Source: Streptomyces longwoodensis (GTDB lineage Bacteria; Actinomycetota; Actinomycetes; Streptomycetales; Streptomycetaceae). From it: a stretch of 64,000 bases of DNA. How positions within the stretch are numbered: position 1 is the stretch's first letter; the number at the start of each line of letters is the position of its first letter. Both the position numbers and the translations under genes were made by a program. Under the pieces are notes generated by a model. It had not been told where the DNA came from, searched no databases, and saw only the letters and a list, made by a program, of their open reading frames with translations. The DNA lies in assembly GCF_001514125.1 (NCBI RefSeq), contig NZ_KQ948563.1:58469-122468 (forward strand), in the 5' to 3' direction. Shown in pieces: positions 58,997 through 64,000 of the stretch.

Positions 58997-60299
58997 CGGA
59001 CCCTCCCGTCGCTTCCTGCGTGCGGCTGCGGACCGCCGGACCCGCACCCTCCACAGCCACCGGACCCACCGGCAGCGGACCCACCCGCACCGGGTCCGCC
59101 CCGTCCTCTGCACCCACCGAGCCCAGCGCCCCACCCGCGCCCAACAACCCCCGCAGCCGCCCCCACCCGGCCTCCTCCACGAACGCCCCCGCCTCCCACC
59201 GCAGCGCCGGCACGGTCCGCACCAGCCCCGCGGGGTCCCGTTCCAGCACGTGCACCTCGGCGATGCGCCGCTGCCCCGTCCGGTCCCGCACCAGGTGGAT
59301 CACGACCGACAGCGCCGCCGCCAACTGGCTGTGCAGCGCGGCCCGGTCCAGCCCGGCCGCCGTGCCGAGCGCCTCGAGGCGAGCCGGCACGTCCGCCGCC
59401 GCGTTGGCGTGGACCGTCCCGCAGCCGCCCTCGTGGCCGGTGTTGAGCGCGGCCAGCAGGTGCACGACCTCCGCGCCGCGGACCTCGCCGACGACCAGCC
59501 GGTCGGGCCGCATCCGCAGGGCCTGTCGCACGAGGTCCTCGAGCGTGACGAGCCCGACGCCCTCCTGGTTGGCGGGTCTGGTCTCCAGCCGCACCACGTG
59601 CGGGTGGTCCGGCCGCAGCTCGGCCGAGTCCTCCGCGAGCACGATCCGCTCCCCGGACCCGACCAGCCCGAGCAGCGCGCTCAGCAGGGTCGTCTTGCCA
59701 CTGCCGGTGCCCCCGCTGACCAGGAAGGACAGCCGCGCCTCCAGCAGGGCCCGCAACACCCGGTCACCGCCGGGCGGCACCGTGCCGGCGGCCACCAGCT
59801 CGTCGAGGGTGAACGCGCGGGGGCGTACGACCCGCAGCGCCAGACACGTGCAGCCGACGGCCACCGGTGGCAGGACCGCGTGCAGCCGGGTCCCGTCGGG
59901 CAGCCGGGCGTCCACCCACGGCCGGGCGTCGTCCAGGCGCCGTCCGGCCACCGCGGCCAGGCGCTGCGCGAGGCGTCGTACCGCCGCCGCGTCCGGGAAG
60001 GACACGTCGGCCCGCTCCAGGCCGCCGCCCCGGTCCACCCAGACCCGGTCGGGCGCGGACACCAGGACGTCGGTGACCCACGGATCGGCGAGCAGCGGCT
60101 CCAGCGGCCCGCTGCCGACCAGCTCCGAGCGCAACCGCTCCGCCGCGCCCAGGACTTCCGCGTCCCCGAGCACCCTGCCCTGTTCCCGCAGCGCCTGCGC
60201 CACGCGCGCGGGCGTCGGCTCGGCCCCGCTCTCGGCGAGCCACCGGCGCACCCCGTCCAGCAGCGCCGGAGCGCCCCCCTCGTCGAATGCCGCGCTCAT
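58980..60299 (-). CDS. TadA/CpaF-type secretion ATPase
   Basis: This 439-residue secretion ATPase powers pilus assembly. It shows Walker A LVSGGTGSGKTTLLSALLG, the Asp box VLAEDSAELRPDHPHVVRLETR, the His box TGHEGGCGTVHAN, and the Walker-B-like RPDRLVVGEVRGAE. The C-terminal 60 residues are low-complexity Gly/Ala/Val/Pro and unlike the family. Its start overlaps the ssd stop by ATGA. It belongs to the 56-61 kb Tad-like operon. Confidence 0.94.
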   Translation of the reverse strand: MSAAFDEGGAPALLDGVRRWLAESGAEPTPARVAQALREQGRVLGDAEVLGAAERLRSELVGSGPLEPLLADPWVTDVLVSAPDRVWVDRGGGLERADVSFPDAAAVRRLAQRLAAVAGRRLDDARPWVDARLPDGTRLHAVLPPVAVGCTCLALRVVRPRAFTLDELVAAGTVPPGGDRVLRALLEARLSFLVSGGTGSGKTTLLSALLGLVGSGERIVLAEDSAELRPDHPHVVRLETRPANQEGVGLVTLEDLVRQALRMRPDRLVVGEVRGAEVVHLLAALNTGHEGGCGTVHANAAADVPARLEALGTAAGLDRAALHSQLAAALSVVIHLVRDRTGQRRIAEVHVLERDPAGLVRTVPALRWEAGAFVEEAGWGRLRGLLGAGGALGSVGAEDGADPVRVGPLPVGPVAVEGAGPAVRSRTQEATGGSGERVA

Positions 60300-61399
60300 C
60301 CGCTCCCCACCTCCGCCAGCGCCCGCTCCCAGAACTCCTTGCAGAAGCGCGCGAGCGGTCCGCGCACCGCCGCTCCCGGAGGGGTCCGGCCGCCGTCCGG
60401 GCGGAGCAGCACCGGCTCCACGGGCACCTCGCCCACCAGCGGCAGACCGAGCAGGCGGGCCACCTCGCGGTCGTCAAGGCCGGGCGCGTACGGCCCGCGG
60501 ACGGCCACCCTGACGTCCTTCAGCACCATGCCGACGGCGGAGGCCACCCGTCCGGCCGCCGCGACGGCGCGCAGTTCGGCCGGCACCACGAGCAGACCGA
60601 CGTCGAGCTGGGCCAGGACCTCGGCGACACCGTCGTCGACGCGGCGCGGCAGGTCGACGACGACCGTGCCGCCCCGTCGGCGGGCCGCGGCGAGGACGGC
60701 GCGGACGGCCTGTGGAGGGACGGCGACCCGGTCACCGCGGTCCCAGCTGAGCACCCGCAGGGCGTGCAGCTCGGGCAGTGACTCCTCCAGGGCGCCCCCG
60801 CCGACGCGTCCGCGCGAGGCGGCGAACGCGGGCCAGCGCAGGCCCTGGGCGGTCTCGCCGCCGAGGAGTACGTCGAGTCCGCCGCCCAGGGGATCGGCGT
60901 CCACGAGCAGGGTGCGCAGTCCCTCGCGCGCGGAGGTGACGGCGAGGGCACACGCGAGCGTGGAGGCTCCGGCCCCACCGCGGCCGCCGATGACGCCGAC
61001 GGTGAGGGCGGGTCGTCCGACGCCCTCGGCAACATCGGCGATCCGGTCGACCAGCCACTGCTCGCCGTCGGGCAGCACCAGGACGTGGTCGGCGCCGATC
61101 TCGACGGCCCGGCGCCAGACGCCGGAGTCGTCCTGGTCGCGTCCGACGAGGACCACGCCGCGCCGTCGGGTGGCCCCCCGGACCCGCCGGGCGGCGTCGT
61201 CGCCGACCAGGACGAGCGGTGCGGACTCCCAGCTCCCCCTCCTCCTCGGGAGGGAGTGGCGGACCTCGGGTGTGGCGCCGGCGGCGGCGCACAGCCGCAG
61301 CAGGTCGTCGAGGAGCTCGGTGTCCTCGGTGACGATCAACGGCCTTCCCTGGCCGCCCGGGGCCGCGGGTGGCGGGTCGTGTGTGACGGTTCCGGTCAC
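60296..61399 (-). CDS. ssd: CpaE/Ssd-like MinD-family ATPase
   Basis: This 367-residue P-loop protein is of the CpaE/septum-site-determining (Ssd) type that heads actinobacterial Tad loci. Residues about 20-115 form a receiver-like domain lacking an obvious phospho-Asp. The deviant Walker A is VGVIGGRGGAGASTLACAL, followed by LLVDADPLGGGLDVLLG. Related proteins position pili and affect septation in mycobacteria. GTG at 61399. It starts the operon at a 606-bp divergent region. Confidence 0.9.
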   Translation of the reverse strand: MTGTVTHDPPPAAPGGQGRPLIVTEDTELLDDLLRLCAAAGATPEVRHSLPRRRGSWESAPLVLVGDDAARRVRGATRRRGVVLVGRDQDDSGVWRRAVEIGADHVLVLPDGEQWLVDRIADVAEGVGRPALTVGVIGGRGGAGASTLACALAVTSAREGLRTLLVDADPLGGGLDVLLGGETAQGLRWPAFAASRGRVGGGALEESLPELHALRVLSWDRGDRVAVPPQAVRAVLAAARRRGGTVVVDLPRRVDDGVAEVLAQLDVGLLVVPAELRAVAAAGRVASAVGMVLKDVRVAVRGPYAPGLDDREVARLLGLPLVGEVPVEPVLLRPDGGRTPPGAAVRGPLARFCKEFWERALAEVGSG

Positions 61400-61820
61400 G
61401 GTTTCCGTCCCCCTTCGCTGCGTCTCGCCGAGCCCCTGCGGCCCCGCGATTCCCGAATGTGTGAAGAACCGGCAACCGGTCCCCCTTTGAACGGCCGTGA
61501 GGAACAGCCGCCTTGAACGGCCGGCGGAATCCGGCCGTGGGCGTCCGACAAACGGAACGGGACATGAACTCGGCCCGAGCGGGACGCCTGGGAATCACCG
61601 TGCAGCGAAGCCGGAAATCGTGTGGATCTTGGTCGATTTCTGTGGACGAGTCAGGGCTTGTGAATATCGCCGTCACCCATACCGGTGAGCCCTGCGGCAA
61701 CTCCTGTGCGGCTTCCACAGCGCAGCGCAACGGCTACACAGAGTGACTACGCTGGGGTGCACGGCGCGAGTGATGCGCTACGCGCAGGAGAGGGGGCCGT
61801 GCCGTGATGATAAGAGGAAA

Positions 61821-61934
61821 ATGCACCCGGACATGCGACGACCCCCGCCGGGGGGGAGAGCGGGGGTCGTCTCCACGGCCGACTCGGGGGGGGAGGAGTC
61901 GGGCCGGGTTAGCACGGTCGCGAACGATCCGTGA
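61821..61934 (+). CDS. Possible 37-codon leader ORF
   Basis: ATG at 61821 has a good AAGAGG ribosome site 4-5 nt upstream and encodes MHPDMRRPPPGGRAGVVSTA with a Pro cluster positioned over a strong hairpin. No homologue was recognised. It ends 72 bp before the HAD-gene start and might be an uORF in its leader. It could equally be chance. Confidence 0.35.
   Translation: MHPDMRRPPPGGRAGVVSTADSGGEESGRVSTVANDP
61837..61871 (+). terminator. Strong hairpin, attenuator-like
   Basis: A perfect 12-bp stem (GACGACCCCCGC and complement) with an 11-nt G-rich loop lies inside the leader ORF, about 135 bp upstream of the HAD gene. No U-tract follows. It might be a transcription barrier or terminator from either side. 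Confidence 0.5.
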
Positions 61935-62005
61935 CTTCCATGGTGTACCCGACAGCCCTGTCAGGCAAACCCACGCGCCCACCTTACGCCGAATGGGCTG
62001 CCCCT

Positions 62006-62842
62006 ATGCTCAGGGGCGTGGAAAACCACTCCCTGCCCCGCACGGCCGCCTTCTTCGATCTGGACAAGACGGTCATTGCGAAGTCGAGCACGCTCACCTT
62101 CAGCAAGTCGTTCTACCAAGGCGGTCTGATCAACCGCAGGGCCGCCTTGCGTACCGCGTACGCCCAGTTCGTCTTCCTCGTGGGCGGTATGGACCACGAG
62201 CAGATGGAACGCACCCGCGAGTACCTGTCCGCCATGGTGCGCGGGTGGAACGTCCAGCAGGTGAAGGAGATCGTGGCCGAGACCCTGCACCAGCTGATCG
62301 ACCCGATCATCTACGACGAGGCCGCCTCCCTCATCGAGGAGCACCACCGGGCCGGCCGCGACGTCGTGATCGTCTCCACGTCCGGCGCCGAGGTCGTCGA
62401 ACCGATCGGCGAACTGCTCGGCGCGGACCGGGTGGTGGCGACCCGGATGGTCGTGGGCGACGACGGCTGCTTCACCGGCGAGGTGGAGTACTACGCGTAC
62501 GGCCCGACCAAGGCGGAGGCGATCCGCGGGCTGGCGCAGTCCGAGAACTACGACCTCGACCGCTGCTACGCCTACAGCGACTCGGCGACCGACCTGCCGA
62601 TGCTGGAGGCGGTGGGGCACCCGCACGCGGTGAACCCGGACCGGGCATTGCGCCGCGAGGCCGTCGCGCGCGGGTGGCCGATCCTCGACTTCCACCGCCC
62701 GGTGCGCCTCAAGAAGCGGATGCCCCGCTTCTCGGTACCGCCGCGCCCGGCCCTGGTCGTCGCGGCGGCCGTGGGTGCGGCGGCGGCCACCGCGGGCGTG
62801 GTCTGGTACGCCAGCCGACGCCGGGCGGCCGCTCCCGCCTGA
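62006..62842 (+). CDS. HAD-IB family phosphatase (SerB/CicA-like) with C-terminal membrane anchor
   Basis: This 278-residue HAD-superfamily hydrolase has motif I AAFFDLDKTVIAKSS, motif II VVIVSTSGAEVVEP, motif III region GPTKAEAIRG, and motif IV CYAYSDSATDLPMLEAVG. A C-terminal helix (LVVAAAVGAAAATAGVVWYASRR) anchors it in the membrane. Recalled homologues are described as associated with morphological differentiation. ATG at 62006 is chosen; GTG at 62018, just past a perfect hairpin, is a leaderless alternative. The substrate is unknown. Confidence 0.92.
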   Translation: MLRGVENHSLPRTAAFFDLDKTVIAKSSTLTFSKSFYQGGLINRRAALRTAYAQFVFLVGGMDHEQMERTREYLSAMVRGWNVQQVKEIVAETLHQLIDPIIYDEAASLIEEHHRAGRDVVIVSTSGAEVVEPIGELLGADRVVATRMVVGDDGCFTGEVEYYAYGPTKAEAIRGLAQSENYDLDRCYAYSDSATDLPMLEAVGHPHAVNPDRALRREAVARGWPILDFHRPVRLKKRMPRFSVPPRPALVVAAAVGAAAATAGVVWYASRRRAAAPA

Positions 62843-62965
62843 GCAGTCCGGCCCGGCGGCCCCAGCTGTCGGGCCTACCCGCCCGCTTACGCCCTGTTTG
62901 AGCGCAAAAGTAAAGAACTCGAACCAGGGCTTTCGCTCGCCGGGGGCTTGGAGTACAAAGGATTC

Positions 62966-63195
62966 AGCGGCCCGCGAGACCAAAAGGACATCCGCGAGGA
63001 TCCCCTTCTTCAACGCATTGGCCCCACGGACCGAGCATGAACACCGGGCACCCACGCGACGTCGACCCGTCGATTACGGGCCAGCCGCACCAGGTGGCGG
63101 GCAAAGTCCCCGACCTGATGGGCACATATCGAGGACGCTTGGTAACCCGGTGGACATGCCAGCGGCGGTACGAGCCCTCGTACCGCCGCATTTTT
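62966..63195 (+). ncRNA. ssrS: Probable 6S-like small RNA (scr3559 locus)
   Basis: The intergenic sequence between the HAD and Fic genes has no ORF but ends in a textbook terminator with five Ts. A TTTCGC (62931-62936) and TACAAA (62954-62959) pair, 17 bp apart, could start transcription near 62966. Inner pairing includes CACCGGG (63042-63048) with CCCGGTG (63147-63153). In S. coelicolor, from memory, the abundant 6S-like scr3559 RNA lies at this exact position. The 5' end is uncertain (mature form may be near 190 nt). Confidence 0.68.
63162..63195 (+). terminator. Intrinsic terminator of the small RNA
   Basis: A perfect 13-bp stem GCGGCGGTACGAG with complement, a two-base loop, then ATTTTT. 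This is the best U-tract terminator in the window, pointing rightward just before the convergent Fic-domain gene stop. Confidence 0.93.
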
Positions 63196-63207
63196 CCTTC
63201 CCGTCGG

Positions 63208-64000
63208 CTACGCCGCTCCGCGCTGCAGGGCCTCGCACACGGCCGTCGACTCGCGGGCGCCCAGTTCCACGGCCCGGCCGCAGTGGGCGATCCAGGCCGC
63301 CATGCCGTCGGGCGTGCCGGAGACGTAGCCGTCCAGGGCCGCGAGGTAGGCCGCACGGCCCAGTTCGGCGTGGCCCACCTCGGACGGACAGACGGCCTTG
63401 GGGTCGAGACCGCTGCCGATCAGCACGATGCGCTCGGCCGCGCGCGCGACCAGCGCGTTGTGCGAGACGAAGGGCCGCAGGGCGAGGAGCTCGCCGTGCA
63501 CGACGGCGGCCGTCACCAGGGCGGGCGCGGAGCTGCCCGCGACGATCAGCTCGGCCAGACCGTCCAGCCGCCCGGACACCTCGTCGGCGCCCGGCGCCGG
63601 CAGCTCGATCAGCGGCTCGCGCACCGCTTCACCGGCCCGCCGCGGCCGTCCCACCGCGTCGTCCGCCTCCGCGGCGGCCACCACGTGCAGCCTCGCCAGC
63701 ACCCGCAGGGGCGACTGCCGCCAGATCGACAGCAGCTGGCCTGCCTCCGCGGTCAGCCGCAGCGCGGCACCCACGGTCCGCGCCTCGTCGTCCGCGCCGA
63801 AGTCGCTGCGCCGGCGCACCTCCTCCAGGGCCCAGTCCGCGCCGGACAGCGCGGCGGAGCCGCGGGAGGCGCGCAGAGCGGCCTCGGAGGTGATCTCGGT
63901 ACTGCGGCGACGCATGATGCGGTGCCCGTAGACCCGGTCCACGGCCTTGCGGACGGACTCCACGGATGCGGGCACGCCGGGCAGCGAACCCAGGGCCGCG
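63208..64000 (-). CDS. Degenerate Fic-domain protein, 5' end outside window
   Basis: This reading frame is open through the right edge, so the gene is partial; visible residues run AALGSLPGVPASVESVRKAVDRVYGHRIMRRRS onward, and the true start is beyond 64000. The Fic-like core is VVHGELLALRPFVSHNALVARAAERIVLIG; the catalytic HPFxxGNGR motif is replaced by RPFVSHNALVAR, lacking the catalytic His and the phosphate-binding Gly-Asn-Gly. AMP transfer is therefore unlikely. Function is unknown; recalled homologues lie beside the 6S-like RNA in Streptomyces. Confidence 0.85.
   Translation of the reverse strand, partial: AALGSLPGVPASVESVRKAVDRVYGHRIMRRRSTEITSEAALRASRGSAALSGADWALEEVRRRSDFGADDEARTVGAALRLTAEAGQLLSIWRQSPLRVLARLHVVAAAEADDAVGRPRRAGEAVREPLIELPAPGADEVSGRLDGLAELIVAGSSAPALVTAAVVHGELLALRPFVSHNALVARAAERIVLIGSGLDPKAVCPSEVGHAELGRAAYLAALDGYVSGTPDGMAAWIAHCGRAVELGARESTAVCEALQRGAA

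Larger units (their letters stand above)
61400..62005. other. Divergent regulatory region between ssd and HAD gene
   Basis: 606 bp without a secure gene. It contains the possible leader ORF at 61821 and the hairpin at 61837. A 77-codon open frame at 61513-61746 (ending NGYTE) has no family or clear ribosome site. A TATGCT element (62005-62010) and hairpin GCCCCT-ATGCTC-AGGGGC sit at the HAD start. Long runs of G occur at 61851-61856 and 61887-61893. Confidence 0.55.

Noticed and set aside
57444..61490. Long rightward open frame across the Tad operon
   Set aside because: It is a Pro/Arg/Ala-rich shadow of the leftward genes, which have clear Walker and membrane motifs and overlapping start/stop signals.
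61513..61746. 77-codon open frame in the ssd/HAD intergenic region
   Set aside because: A weak ribosome site and no family; the less GC-biased codons could hint at a real peptide, but evidence is insufficient for a CDS call.

Overview
The window is high-GC DNA read as an actinomycete chromosome, almost certainly Streptomyces. Evidence for this is the very high third-position GC, many GTG (and one TTG) starts, a BldG orthologue, a tipA homologue with its diagnostic promoter, Zur-type alternative ribosomal proteins, a fused MFS/thymidylate kinase and a lysine-tailed TopA. From memory, gene order matches S. coelicolor around SCO3398-SCO3434 and then SCO3540-SCO3559. The large S. coelicolor interval between those blocks is replaced here by a short stretch ending at a tRNA-Thr gene (about 33-37 kb). 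No IS elements, phage genes or CRISPR arrays were seen.

Layout. 0-11 kb holds housekeeping genes: folate synthesis (folP, folB, folK, folE), ftsH, hpt, tilS, a zincin-like metalloprotease and a D,D-carboxypeptidase. 11-17 kb holds ppa, a Thr/Ser exporter, a DedA protein, the tipA-like regulator and a ClC-type channel. 17-24.7 kb is a regulatory and accessory stretch: a DrrAB-like exporter with a PadR regulator and paired operators, a DinB protein, an aldehyde dehydrogenase, and an XRE/ATPase/DUF397 cassette. 25.3-27.8 kb is a divergent Zur-regulated set of zinc-free ribosomal proteins (S18, L31, L28, S14) plus a CobW-like protein. 27.9-33 kb carries two lipoproteins, a DUF2786 protein, a ClpN-domain regulator with its own operator pair, and a family-A DNA polymerase-like protein. 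33-37.3 kb has a second DrrAB-like exporter with a TetR regulator, two unknown genes and tRNA-Thr. 37.4-50 kb holds a lipoprotein peptidase, holB, tmk, topA, a methyltransferase and a lipoprotein. 50-57 kb holds the proton pyrophosphatase, the bldG operon and a Hrq1-type helicase. 56-61.4 kb is a compact Tad/Flp pilus-type operon. The end has a HAD phosphatase, a 6S-like small RNA and a degenerate Fic-domain gene cut by the window edge.

The most informative signals are non-coding or in protein detail. A tipA promoter is preserved in front of a TipA protein that has lost the thiopeptide-capturing Cys214 position. Four local regulators (PadR, TetR, ClpN-HTH and the XRE cassette) each lie beside repeated operator-like sequences. 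A 28-bp element (25/28 matches between its two copies) precedes both the ATPase gene and the DUF397 gene. Convergent genes at 56.2 kb share a 30-bp tandem repeat that is translated on both strands. Family assignments rest on motifs and recalled homologues; no database search was run.
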